Made by a program: the position numbers and the translations under genes. The notes under the pieces are model-generated. The model had not been told where the DNA came from and made no database searches. It worked only from the letters and a program-made list of their open reading frames with translations. A stretch of DNA of 21,847 nt from a virus: positions 1-21,847 of the IMG/VR virus record IMGVR_UViG_3300025030_000447, one strand, 5' to 3'. How positions within the stretch are numbered: the first letter of the stretch is position 1; every line of letters begins with the position of its first letter. Below are positions 6,208-13,498 of the stretch, piece by piece.

Positions 6208-7350
6208 ATGGCAATAGTAGTATTCGACTTCGAGGGGGGCACGAGGAACAAGTGCAATGTGCACGATCCGCAAACCTATGTGTGTCTTTTGTGCCTAAAG
6301 ATCATTTCAGGAAACTCCGTGAAGTCATTGAGTTTCAAAAAGCCATGGGACGTTGGCCGTATAAATGAGATACTTACTTCTGCTGAACTTCTTGTTGGCT
6401 TTAATATCAAGTTTGATCTGTCTTGGGCTAGGCGTGAGTTTGGGTTTATCCCTACTTTCGGGACTCGTATTTATGATTGTCAGTATGCCGAGTTTCTATT
6501 TAGTTCACAAACATGGAGGTTCCCAGACTTGCGAACTTCCTGTGAAAGGCATGGACTTGGAGAAAAGTATGACTACATTGCGGAAAATTATTGGAACAAA
6601 GGCATAGATACTTGCGATATTCCTGAAGATGAATTAGAGGAATATTGTATTCAAGACGTAGAAATTACACATCAACTCTACGAAACTCAGATGAAGATGT
6701 TCTCTAATGAGTTTAGTGGAATGTATAAGCTGTTCCGTTTGCACATGCTTGACCTGCCTGTGCTGCTAGACATGGAATGGAATGGTCTTAAGTATAACAA
6801 AGAGAAATCCTTAAAGATTGCAGAAGAGAACGCTGCAAAGATTCAGGATATCGAAGTTAAACTAAACAATATGGTCGATTTTGAGATTAAATGGAATTCA
6901 AACAATGAAAAATCAGCTATCCTTTATGGTGGATTTGTCAGCCGCACTATTCAAGTTCCAATCGGACACTTTAAAACTGGTGCTAGAGCAGGCCAAGTCA
7001 AGTACAAAAATGTGGACTCAATCACCGAATTTCCCCAACTGGTCAAACCTCTTCAAGACTGGGGCGGGGAAGTAAATACATCGGTAGCTGAGGATGTTCT
7101 GCGATCTTTGAAACCTAACAAGTATGCAAAGAAAGTGATTGACCTAATCCTTGAACGAGCAAAGATGGAAAAACTCAACGGGACATATCTCTTGGGCCTA
7201 CCTAAGAAGCTTGATCAGATGGGTTGGGGTGATATACTACATCCAAGCTACAACAACTGCGTGGCGGTGACAGGACGGGTTGCTAGTAGTAACCCCAATG
7301 GTCAGAATATTCCCGCAGTAGGCAAGCAACTATGTGAGAGTAGGTTCTAA
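6208..7350 (+). CDS. Family A DNA polymerase, N-terminal part (3'-5' exonuclease and thumb)
   Basis: A 380-residue protein holding the proofreading half of a T7-like polymerase. Exo I is FDFEG (D7, E9), Exo II is GFNIKFD (N66, D70), Exo III is YCIQD (Y146, D150): all four acidic residues are present. It continues through the thumb into the start of the palm, with TGR at 355-357 and NPNGQNIP at 362-369, and then stops eleven residues later. Motifs A, B and C are in the next gene, which begins at the A of this gene's TAA (TAATG). The two products should together form one polymerase; alternatively a one-base indel has split a single gene. ATG directly follows the RNA ligase stop. Confidence 0.88.
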   Translation: MAIVVFDFEGGTRNKCNVHDPQTYVCLLCLKIISGNSVKSLSFKKPWDVGRINEILTSAELLVGFNIKFDLSWARREFGFIPTFGTRIYDCQYAEFLFSSQTWRFPDLRTSCERHGLGEKYDYIAENYWNKGIDTCDIPEDELEEYCIQDVEITHQLYETQMKMFSNEFSGMYKLFRLHMLDLPVLLDMEWNGLKYNKEKSLKIAEENAAKIQDIEVKLNNMVDFEIKWNSNNEKSAILYGGFVSRTIQVPIGHFKTGARAGQVKYKNVDSITEFPQLVKPLQDWGGEVNTSVAEDVLRSLKPNKYAKKVIDLILERAKMEKLNGTYLLGLPKKLDQMGWGDILHPSYNNCVAVTGRVASSNPNGQNIPAVGKQLCESRF

Positions 7351-8069
7351 TGCCAATCGTGAACACAGACGCCAAGGCTCTGGAATGGGCAACATATCTC
7401 CACCTAAGTCAAGACAAGACCGGGATTGAAGAGTGGTGTGCAATGATCGAAAATCCCAAGCTGAATGACATTCACACTGCGAATCAGCAAAGATTCAACT
7501 TACCATCACGACTGATATCGAAGGTATTTTTGTTCAGGTGGATTTATCGCGGACCTGCCTTTGCATATTGTCATGACCCGGACTTCATGCCAGTGTCGAA
7601 GTCACAAAAGTTCTGGCAGGATGTGATTGACCAGTACTATACCAAGTATAAAGGATTGTACGCCACTCACATGAAGTATTTGCAAGAAGTCAATATGACT
7701 GGACAATTGACCTCACCACTTGGTCGTAACTATAAGTTCAATAAGAATCGTAAAGGAGAATTCTCTGAGTATGAAATTACCAACTACCCTAATCAAGGGC
7801 TTGGAGCGGATATTTGTGCTGTTGCTAGGGTTAGTCTTGCTGCCCGTTTTTCTAAGTATAAGTTGCGTAGCTTACTTATTAGCACTATTCATGATAGTCT
7901 TACATCAGACTCACCCCCAGACGAGGTGGAGACAGTTAAAGAACTTATGGTAGGGGTATTCAAGGATCTTCCGCGCAATATCGAGAAAGCCTATGGAATT
8001 CGTTGGGATCTACCCATGCTCGGCGAGGTTAGTGTAGGTCCGAATATGAAAGATCTTGTGGAGGTATAA
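7350..8069 (+). CDS. Family A DNA polymerase, C-terminal part (polymerase motifs A, B, C)
   Basis: A 239-residue protein carrying the synthesis centre. Motif A is VNTDAKALEW (Asp7); the O-helix motif B is R54-x3-K58-x3-F62-x3-Y66 in RLISKVFLFRWIYRG, with Phe at the position that in E. coli Pol I is F762; a second part of the palm reads GLGADIC; motif C is IHDSL (His181-Asp182-Ser183), where T7 and Pol I have HDE. It starts abruptly two codons before the motif A strand, so it cannot fold without the product of the gene upstream. ATG 7350 overlaps that gene's stop by one base; AGG at 7342-7344 is a weak ribosome site, fitting termination-reinitiation. No upstream start is possible because TAG at 7341 closes the frame. 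Confidence 0.88.
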   Translation: MPIVNTDAKALEWATYLHLSQDKTGIEEWCAMIENPKLNDIHTANQQRFNLPSRLISKVFLFRWIYRGPAFAYCHDPDFMPVSKSQKFWQDVIDQYYTKYKGLYATHMKYLQEVNMTGQLTSPLGRNYKFNKNRKGEFSEYEITNYPNQGLGADICAVARVSLAARFSKYKLRSLLISTIHDSLTSDSPPDEVETVKELMVGVFKDLPRNIEKAYGIRWDLPMLGEVSVGPNMKDLVEV

Positions 8070-8070
8070 T

Positions 8071-8628
8071 TTGAGTAAGATAACACCAGAACAAACAGAA
8101 GAAATTCTTCAGTTACTTTCAGGTCTTTCTACTTATAAACAAATTGCAGATCAATTTGGATTATCGAGGGAACGTGTACGACAGATTGCAAAATCTCAGG
8201 GGTTACATGGGTTAGCAATGAAAAAACGGCGAAACCTACGCAATCATAATTTAACAACTCGACTTAAAGAAATCTACGGTCAGTTTTATGAAAATGGGAT
8301 TGTGGATAAAGGAGATTTCCTAGATATTTGTAAACATAAGTTTACAAATAAAAAGAGTGTTGCAAAAAATCGAGATGCTCAAAGCTGGACAATTCAATTC
8401 TGTGATGTTAAGTGGAATACACATTGTCCCATTCTTGGAATGGAATTAAACTACTATGCAGAAAGTCGCCAAGAAAATTCACCTTCTTTTGATCGTATAG
8501 ACAACACAAAAGGATATGTTCCTGGGAATGTTCAGATTATCTCTTGGAGGGCAAATAGAATCAAGAATAATGGCACCAGTGATGAGCACTTTCAGATTGC
8601 CAAATATCTAAAAAGTATTGGGAATTAA
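8071..8628 (+). CDS. HNH-type endonuclease with N-terminal helix-turn-helix
   Basis: A 185-residue putative homing endonuclease. I choose TTG 8071 because GGAGGT at 8060-8065 gives 5-nt spacing; the frame extends slightly upstream into the polymerase gene. The N-terminus is a sigma-region-4-like helix-turn-helix (TYKQIADQFGLSRERVRQIA, about residues 21-40), a likely DNA-recognition module. The C-terminal part has H-x-CPILG, SFDRIDNTKGYVPGNVQIISWRAN-type sequence, the pattern of phage HNH nucleases in which D-R-I-D-x-x-x-G-Y-x-x-G-N-V forms the ββα-metal core. It lies between polymerase and SSB genes without interrupting either, so it appears freestanding. Confidence 0.75.
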   Translation: MSKITPEQTEEILQLLSGLSTYKQIADQFGLSRERVRQIAKSQGLHGLAMKKRRNLRNHNLTTRLKEIYGQFYENGIVDKGDFLDICKHKFTNKKSVAKNRDAQSWTIQFCDVKWNTHCPILGMELNYYAESRQENSPSFDRIDNTKGYVPGNVQIISWRANRIKNNGTSDEHFQIAKYLKSIGN

Positions 8629-8693
8629 GATAGTAAGTCAAGTAGAAGTATGAGATACTAATAGAGTAGTATAACAATTTATAAGGATAATAA

Positions 8694-9242
8694 ATGCAAA
8701 TTCAAATTCAATTCATCAATGCTGACGTGGAAGACAAGGGCAAGTACAAAATGGCGGAGATTACCTACAAGGATATTTCCAAGGGTCAGACATCTTCTAA
8801 GAAACTTATGTCCTTCACCAATCCACTTGTCTATAAGACAATGGTCGATGCCAAGAAAGGCGAAGTTTACAACATTGAATTGATCAAGAATGATAAAGGT
8901 TATTGGGACTGGACCAGTGCCTCCATTGCCAACGGTGTAGATACCTCCAGCAAGGGGTCTCCTGAGCCCTCCAAGGCTCCGACAGGCTTCACCTCACCTA
9001 AGAGTACCTACGAGACTCCAGAGGAGCGTGCAAAGCGTCAGGTGCTGATTGTACGCCAGTCGTCCCTGAGCAATGCTATTGACTATCTAAATGCAACTGG
9101 GGCTATTAAGAAAGCTTCAGCTAATGATGTGACAATCTGCGCACAGGAGTTCTACGATTGGGTCTTTGAACAGGATAGTAAGATCATTCCACTAGCCGAT
9201 CTTCCTACAACGGAAGAAGGCGACGGCGATATTCCGTACTAA
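8694..9242 (+). CDS. Single-stranded DNA-binding protein
   Basis: A 182-residue protein with a beta-rich N-terminal half fitting an OB fold (QIQIQFINADVED, KYKMAEITYKD, GEVYNIELIKND) with aromatic residues available for base stacking (YWDWTSASI), a polar linker (about 82-105), a helical segment, and an acidic tail ending EEGDGDIPY. The DDIPF-like acidic tip is the partner-docking tail of bacterial and T7-like SSBs. ATG 8694 is preceded by AAGGAT. The 65 bp before it (8629-8693) contain no gene; they hold several AGTA-type repeats and weak -10-like sequences (GATACT, TATAAC), so a promoter for SSB is possible but not convincing. Confidence 0.75.
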   Translation: MQIQIQFINADVEDKGKYKMAEITYKDISKGQTSSKKLMSFTNPLVYKTMVDAKKGEVYNIELIKNDKGYWDWTSASIANGVDTSSKGSPEPSKAPTGFTSPKSTYETPEERAKRQVLIVRQSSLSNAIDYLNATGAIKKASANDVTICAQEFYDWVFEQDSKIIPLADLPTTEEGDGDIPY

Positions 9243-9421
9243 TGTTAAAGCTATACGATTTCTCATGTAAGGAATGTTCACACACGTTCGAGAAATTGGC
9301 ACAGACTACACAGGGGGTGGAATGCCCTTTGTGCGGTTCTTTGCAGACTGAACGTGTACATTCGCCTACAAGCTTTAAGGTAACTGGACAAGGAACATTT
9401 GACAAACGAATGAAAGTATGA
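9242..9421 (+). CDS. Small FmdB-like zinc-ribbon protein
   Basis: A 59-residue protein that starts at the last base of the SSB stop (TAATG) and ends in an ATGA overlap with the exonuclease. It has C-x2-C (CKEC, residues 9-12) and C-x2-C (CPLC, residues 28-31) after a LYDFSCKEC start, the layout of FmdB-type zinc-ribbon proteins (Y-x-F-x-C-x-x-C-G-x-x-F-E). Its SPTSFKVTGQGTF-like tail is also common in that family. Likely a small metal-binding regulatory or scaffold protein; its position between SSB and exonuclease is suggestive, but its role is unknown. Confidence 0.7.
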   Translation: MLKLYDFSCKECSHTFEKLAQTTQGVECPLCGSLQTERVHSPTSFKVTGQGTFDKRMKV

Positions 9422-10182
9422 TAGCACTTATAGATGCGGACATCGTCTGTTACCGCGCCGCTGCAAGTTGTGAGAAACAGAAAGTTCTACAAGAGCCAGA
9501 AGAAGTGGCCATTTTGCGGGTAGAAAACCTAATGCGAGAGATTATTCAAGCCACTAAGGCCGAGTCATATCGCTGTTTTCTATCTCCAAAGAAGAACTTC
9601 CGTTATGATGTGTATCCTGATTACAAGGCAAACCGCAAAGATATAGTAGATCCTGTGCATCGACAAGCATGTAAGGATTATCTGCTCCAAGAGTGGAATG
9701 CTGAAATCTTCGACGGATGTGAGGCTGACGACGCCTTGGCATGGAGTCAGTGTGATGGGTCGGTCATTTGCTCAATCGACAAGGATTTAAAGCAAGTTGA
9801 GGGAAGACATTACAACTTTGTCAAGCAAGAATGGGACACAATAACAAAAATAAAGGGGTTACATAACTTCTATGCACAAACAATTATTGGAGATCCTTCC
9901 GATCATCTTACTGGTATTTCTGGTATTGGTCCTGTAAAGGCCGGTCGTTATCTAGAAGGTTGTTACGAAGAACAAGAAATGTTTGATACTGTTTATGACT
10001 TGTATCAAGATAAACATCAACTAGCGGTTAACCTCATGTGTATGTGGTTAATGCGAACACAAGGAGAAACATGGCTTCACAGAACGAGTGGGCTTACCTT
10101 AAACGAGTCTTTTACGGAGCTGCTGAAAGGTGTAGAAACCCAAATCACATCTCGTATAAATATTATGGCGAACGTGGAGTAG
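9418..10182 (+). CDS. 5'-3' exonuclease (FEN/T5 D15 family)
   Basis: A 254-residue flap-endonuclease-like nuclease that removes RNA primers and degrades DNA from 5' ends. Metal-binding acids are visible in order: D6 and D8 (LIDADIV), E102-D104-D105 (CEADDALAW), D121 and D123 (SIDKDL), and the helix-three-turn-helix with GDPSDHLTGISGIGP (158-172), which grips the DNA backbone. DVYPDYKANR forms the helical arch region. ATG 9418 overlaps the preceding stop (ATGA). The last 37 codons (from 10071) overlap the downstream HNH gene in another frame; they look less family-like (HRTSGLTLNESF), so the tail may be an extension created when the HNH gene inserted. Confidence 0.85.
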   Translation: MIALIDADIVCYRAAASCEKQKVLQEPEEVAILRVENLMREIIQATKAESYRCFLSPKKNFRYDVYPDYKANRKDIVDPVHRQACKDYLLQEWNAEIFDGCEADDALAWSQCDGSVICSIDKDLKQVEGRHYNFVKQEWDTITKIKGLHNFYAQTIIGDPSDHLTGISGIGPVKAGRYLEGCYEEQEMFDTVYDLYQDKHQLAVNLMCMWLMRTQGETWLHRTSGLTLNESFTELLKGVETQITSRINIMANVE

Positions 10183-10520
10183 AATTTAAGTTTAATTCTT
10201 TTAAAGAGTTTTGTGATTGTGTTGGACATAGGCCAGAAGGCCATACACTAGATCGTATAAATAACGATGGTCACTATGAGGTGGGTAATGTTAGATGGAC
10301 CACACCAAAACAACAAGTAAAGAATCAACGTAAACTTGCCAAAAGTTCTTCTGGATACTTTGGAGTATCTATTCGAAAACCTACAAAGACCCATCCATAC
10401 CTTAGATATGTAGTTAGAATTACAGAGAACTCACACAGACACTATCTATATGTAGGGAAAGATTTAGAGAAAGCAGTCTCAAGTTTAAAGGAATATTATG
10501 AAAACCAAGAAGCCAATTGA
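10071..10520 (+). CDS. HNH endonuclease with AP2-like DNA-binding domain
   Basis: A 149-residue homing-type endonuclease. ATG 10071 follows AAGGAG at 10061-10066. The N-terminal half contains AERCRNPNHISYKYYGERGV (about residues 18-37) and GHTLDRINNDGHYEVGNVRWTTPKQQ, the HNH core of phage/plastid AP2-HNH enzymes (H-x-L-D-R-I-x-x-x-G-x-Y-x-x-G-N-x-R-W). The C-terminus (SGYFGVSIRKP, RYVVRI, YVGKDLEKAVSSLKEYYE) resembles an AP2 DNA-binding domain. It overlaps the exonuclease by 112 bp at its start and the next gene by 23 bp at its end, carrying that gene's Shine-Dalgarno (AAAGGA, 10487-10492). Confidence 0.8.
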   Translation: MASQNEWAYLKRVFYGAAERCRNPNHISYKYYGERGVEFKFNSFKEFCDCVGHRPEGHTLDRINNDGHYEVGNVRWTTPKQQVKNQRKLAKSSSGYFGVSIRKPTKTHPYLRYVVRITENSHRHYLYVGKDLEKAVSSLKEYYENQEAN

Positions 10521-10701
10521 TTGGACACAACCAGTACGAACTCGTGGAGGAAGTAGTGTAAAGATCTATGAGATTTTCTACGAGGATTATCTTAATGGTT
10601 GCTATTATGATGAAGATAGTGATGTTTATTGGCCTTGCCAATGGACGTTTGACGGCAAATATGCAGACAAACCTTCTAGTCTGGACCTTGTGAATGCCTG
10701 A
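10498..10701 (+). CDS. Small acidic protein of unknown function
   Basis: A 67-residue protein; ATG 10498 follows AAAGGA with 5-nt spacing and overlaps the HNH gene end. The sequence is rich in Tyr, Trp and acidic residues (IDWTQPVRTRGG, EIFYEDYLNGCYYDEDSD, WPCQWTFDGKY), a beta-rich composition seen in many small uncharacterised phage proteins. It overlaps the start of endonuclease I by 8 bp. No family that I can name. Confidence 0.6.
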   Translation: MKTKKPIDWTQPVRTRGGSSVKIYEIFYEDYLNGCYYDEDSDVYWPCQWTFDGKYADKPSSLDLVNA

Positions 10702-11080
10702 GAAGAAACGGCGTAGCAAGCTTGAGATGAACTTCGAGCAGATTCTTAAAGAAGGTAAAGCTGAATATGATTATGAAGTAACAAAGATTAATTATATCGT
10801 ACCAGAATCCAAACACGTTTATACAGTGGATTGGACATTGCCGAAGAAGATTCTGCTGGAAACCAAAGGCTATCTTAGTGATAGTCAAGAGCGTAATAAG
10901 TATCTACTAATCAAACAACAATATCCAGACATTGATCTGCGGTTTATCTTTGCCAATAACTCGAAGCTATGTGGTGGTATGAAAACCACACATGCACAAT
11001 GGGCTGAGAAAAACGGCTTCCTCTATTGTTCTATTAAGGATGTGGATATTATCAATCAATGGATACAGGAGAGTAAGTGA
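10694..11080 (+). CDS. Endonuclease I, Holliday junction resolvase (T7 gp3-like)
   Basis: A 128-residue protein close in size to T7 gp3 (149). It has the PD-(D/E)xK centre in the right order: an N-terminal helix with Glu (FEQILKEG, E15/E20), YTVDW (D46), and LLETKG (E56, K58), then the KYLLIKQQYPDIDLRFIFANN strand-helix that matches T7's HLLIREQHPELDIRIVF. It cleaves branched DNA, resolving recombination intermediates before packaging, and in T7 also helps break down host DNA. It couples to its neighbours by short overlaps (8 bp upstream, GTGA downstream). Confidence 0.85.
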   Translation: MPEKKRRSKLEMNFEQILKEGKAEYDYEVTKINYIVPESKHVYTVDWTLPKKILLETKGYLSDSQERNKYLLIKQQYPDIDLRFIFANNSKLCGGMKTTHAQWAEKNGFLYCSIKDVDIINQWIQESK

Positions 11081-11640
11081 AGACATTTCTTATTAGCGAC
11101 ACACACTTTGGTCATGCTAATATTCTGACGTTTAAACGCCAAGATGGGAGTCCTTTACGAGACTTCCCAAATATCTATGTACATGATGAATATCTAATTG
11201 ATCAGTGGAATTCAATAGTAAAACCCGAAGATAAAGTATATCATTTAGGAGATGTTGGCTTTAAGAATTTCACTACACTTGGAAGTATTCTGGGTAGATT
11301 GAATGGGACTAAGGTACTTATCCGAGGTAATCACGACAACTTTAAACTGTCTCAATATCAACAATATTTTAAAGATGTACGAGCCAGTCATACACTAGAC
11401 AAGTTTGTTCTTACACATATTCCTATTCATCCAGCAAGCGTCGAACGATGGGCTGCAAATATTCACGGACATCTGCATGCAAATCTAATCCAAGAACAAA
11501 TCCCGGGGCTTGGACTACAAGACGATTCTAGGTATATTAATGTGTCTGTAGAACAGATTGGATACAAACCAATTGACTTTGAAGAAATTAGGAGCAATTA
11601 CTATAATAACCCATCTCATAGTGCCCGATACCCAGTGTAA
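11077..11640 (+). CDS. Calcineurin-like metallophosphoesterase
   Basis: A 187-residue soluble phosphoesterase with all blocks of the dimetal site: DTH (D8, H10), GDVG (D59), GNHD (N85, H86), HIP (H114), and HGHLH (H130, H132). This size and pattern fit the small phage/YfcE-like branch, whose members hydrolyse phosphodiesters or phosphomonoesters, including nucleotide 2',3'-cyclic ends. GTG 11077 lies in a GTGA overlap with endonuclease I and has GGAG upstream at 11068-11071. A second phosphoesterase gene follows in overlap. The substrate is unknown; RNA or DNA end-healing with the RNA ligase is a possibility only. Confidence 0.85.
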   Translation: MKTFLISDTHFGHANILTFKRQDGSPLRDFPNIYVHDEYLIDQWNSIVKPEDKVYHLGDVGFKNFTTLGSILGRLNGTKVLIRGNHDNFKLSQYQQYFKDVRASHTLDKFVLTHIPIHPASVERWAANIHGHLHANLIQEQIPGLGLQDDSRYINVSVEQIGYKPIDFEEIRSNYYNNPSHSARYPV

Positions 11641-12370
11641 GGACGGACAGGATTTTGCGTATCTAGAACGAATTGGCAGGTATATTGTCGAAGTCAAGCC
11701 TGCGGTGGTCGTCCACCTTGGCGACTTTGCCGACATGCCTAGTCTGTCTAGCTACGACGTTGGTAAGAAAAGCTTTGAAGGTCGGCGATATACTAAAGAC
11801 ATTGAGGCTGCTAGGAAGGCAATGGATTGTCTTCTTGGTCCTTTAAAGCTATTTAACCAACAAGCAAAAGAACAGAAGAAGAAACAGTACAATCCACGAA
11901 AGGTAATGCTGCTAGGCAACCATGAGAACCGTATTGCTAGGGCTGTCAATGATGATCCGAAATTGGAAGGACTCATTAGTCATAAAGATCTCCCCTACGA
12001 AGATTGGGAAGTTCATAATTTCCTCAAGCCTGTCTTTATCGACGGTATCGCTTATAGTCATTATTTTCCAACAGGCGTCATGGGCAGAGCAGCTACTACT
12101 GCATCTGCTATGGTTAGCAAATTACATATGTCTTGTATTGCTGGACATCAACAAGGAAAGCAAGTCGCCTACGGCAAGCGACCAGATGGTTCGACTATCA
12201 CATGCATCATTGCTGGTTCATGCTATGAGCATGATGAAGATTATCTAGGACCTCAGGGTAACAACCATTTTCGCGGAATCCTGATGGCTTATGATGTTAA
12301 CGAAGGTTGCTTTGACGAGCACTTCGTGTCACTAAAATATTTAAAGGAAAAATATAGTGCAGAGTCCTGA
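11603..12370 (+). CDS. Second calcineurin-like metallophosphoesterase
   Basis: About 255 residues with metallophosphoesterase blocks: VPDTQ (first Asp; Gln where many have His), HLGDFADMPSL, LLGNHENR and IAGHQQGK. It is not a duplicate of the preceding gene: the spacing, the long Lys-rich helix (QQAKEQKKKQ) and the GDFADMPSLSSYD block place it in another branch common in phages. Relatives, as I remember them, start a few residues before the first strand. Here that point (ITHLIVPD) has no ordinary start: in-frame candidates are TTG 11558, 11573 and 11579 without Shine-Dalgarno, or ATA 11603/11606 with AGGAG at 11590-11594. I choose ATA 11603 tentatively. The gene overlaps the preceding one by 38 bp. 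Confidence 0.8.
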   Translation: MITHLIVPDTQCKDGQDFAYLERIGRYIVEVKPAVVVHLGDFADMPSLSSYDVGKKSFEGRRYTKDIEAARKAMDCLLGPLKLFNQQAKEQKKKQYNPRKVMLLGNHENRIARAVNDDPKLEGLISHKDLPYEDWEVHNFLKPVFIDGIAYSHYFPTGVMGRAATTASAMVSKLHMSCIAGHQQGKQVAYGKRPDGSTITCIIAGSCYEHDEDYLGPQGNNHFRGILMAYDVNEGCFDEHFVSLKYLKEKYSAES

Positions 12371-12602
12371 CCACTACGAAGATACTAAGATGATGGATCT
12401 TCTAATTGAAAAAGAAGTTTGTGGTGCTGAATTTAATATTATTAAATACACATATCGCTGGAAGAAGAAAGATGGTCTTAAAGATCTATATAAAGCTCGT
12501 GACTATCTTAATGCTCTTATCGCTTGGGCAGAACTTAAACAAGTGGGAGATCTTGGAACCGGACTGTCACCAAGTATTCTCAAAGTACAGCAGAAAGGCT
12601 GA
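12357..12602 (+). CDS. DUF3310 family protein
   Basis: An 81-residue protein matching the small phage family DUF3310: an initial SPDHYED, then a helix with a Cys-Gly pair (VCGAEFNIIKYTYRW) and KKKDGLKDLYKARDYLNALI, where the family has an HY start, the aIKYl-R block and DL-KA-x-YL. The family is sometimes annotated as nucleotide kinase, on weak grounds. GTG 12357 has AAAGGA at 12343-12348, and the gene overlaps the phosphoesterase stop by 14 bp. It sits directly ahead of MazG and ThyX, in the nucleotide-metabolism block. Confidence 0.75.
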   Translation: MQSPDHYEDTKMMDLLIEKEVCGAEFNIIKYTYRWKKKDGLKDLYKARDYLNALIAWAELKQVGDLGTGLSPSILKVQQKG

Positions 12603-12608
12603 GACTAT

Positions 12609-12935
12609 ATGCAAGCTAACGCATATCAAGAATGGACTGTTTCCACTGCAATTTACAAAGGGGCTGGCACAGGTAACGACCAAGAGCTTACTTACCTAGC
12701 ACTGGGTTTGAATGGCGAATCTGGTGAGGTTGCAGATAAGATTAAGAAGTATCTACGTGATGGTAAACTTGACATTGGTGGAATTATCTATGAGCTAGGC
12801 GACTGCCTATGGTACATTGCACGACTGGCCGATGCTCTTGGATATGATTTTGAAGATCTGCTAACTATCAATCATGCCAAGTTGGAGGATCGCAAACTTC
12901 GTGCGGTTTTGACTGGGAGTGGTGACGAAAGATGA
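12609..12935 (+). CDS. MazG-like nucleotide pyrophosphohydrolase
   Basis: A 108-residue all-alpha NTP-PPase. The metal-binding motif is complete: E37-x2-E40 in GLNGESGEVADKIKKYLRDG and E62-x2-D65 in IIYELGDCLWYIARL, i.e. ExxE-(21)-ExxD. These enzymes hydrolyse (d)NTPs to NMP and pyrophosphate and in phages may adjust nucleotide pools or lower (p)ppGpp. The gene follows DUF3310 by 6 bp and joins ThyX through an ATGA overlap, fitting a pool-control module. Confidence 0.88.
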   Translation: MQANAYQEWTVSTAIYKGAGTGNDQELTYLALGLNGESGEVADKIKKYLRDGKLDIGGIIYELGDCLWYIARLADALGYDFEDLLTINHAKLEDRKLRAVLTGSGDER

Positions 12936-13498
12936 AAATTGAACTATTACATATTACTCCGAATGCACTTGAACTGATTGGTTCCTATGCAGGAATTTGT
13001 TATCATAGTAAAAATGAACCTGCTGCAAATAGAAAGCGTGCTGTACATTGTAAAGACAGTGGGCATTTGTCTACATTAAGGCATGCAATTGCCACTTTCC
13101 ACGTATCAGGAATAAGCCGTGTATGTTCTCATCAGTTTGTTCGCTCGAAATTTTTAGACTTTCTTCAACGCAGTCAGCGGTACTGCTCTGAGCTAGACAC
13201 AGATTTTGTTTTGCCTATGGATAAAGAGTGGGAACTTGCTTTTAAGATTCACAATCAACAGTGCTTGGACCTTTATACTAAATTAATCCGTGAAGGTGTT
13301 CGCAAAGAGGATGCGAGGTTCGTGCTTCCTGAAGCTACTCATACTGAACTGATTGTCACAGGCAACTTACAAGCTTGGCTTGACTTCATTAAGCTGCGTA
13401 GTAATCCTGCTGCACAGTACGAAATCCGCGAAGTAGCTAAACAAATTAACAATATCCTTGCCAAAGAGTGCAACGACTTGTTTGATTGGATACCTTAA
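12932..13498 (+). CDS. thyX: Flavin-dependent thymidylate synthase ThyX
   Basis: A 188-residue ThyX, which makes dTMP from dUMP using FAD and methylenetetrahydrofolate. The fold signature is clear: SGHLSTLRHAIATFHVSGISRVCSHQ-type N-terminal half, then SQRY (81-84) and the C-terminal THTELIVTGNLQAWLDFIKLR block with AAQYEIREVA, which carry flavin and substrate residues. Unusually, the signature R-H-R-x7-S is R71-S72-K73-x7-S81: His and second Arg are Ser and Lys. Such departures may still be active, as the fold elements on both sides are intact. It is coupled to MazG (ATGA) and to the next small gene (TAATG). Confidence 0.88.
   Translation: MKIELLHITPNALELIGSYAGICYHSKNEPAANRKRAVHCKDSGHLSTLRHAIATFHVSGISRVCSHQFVRSKFLDFLQRSQRYCSELDTDFVLPMDKEWELAFKIHNQQCLDLYTKLIREGVRKEDARFVLPEATHTELIVTGNLQAWLDFIKLRSNPAAQYEIREVAKQINNILAKECNDLFDWIP

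Noticed and set aside
6365-6607. 80-residue hydrophobic open frame within the polymerase gene
   Set aside because: It is an out-of-frame shadow of the exonuclease domain, whose catalytic residues are intact in the main frame.
11077-12370. Tandem duplication of a phosphoesterase gene
   Set aside because: The two proteins share only the general metallophosphoesterase blocks; spacing, length and flanking sequence differ, so they are separate branches rather than a recent copy.
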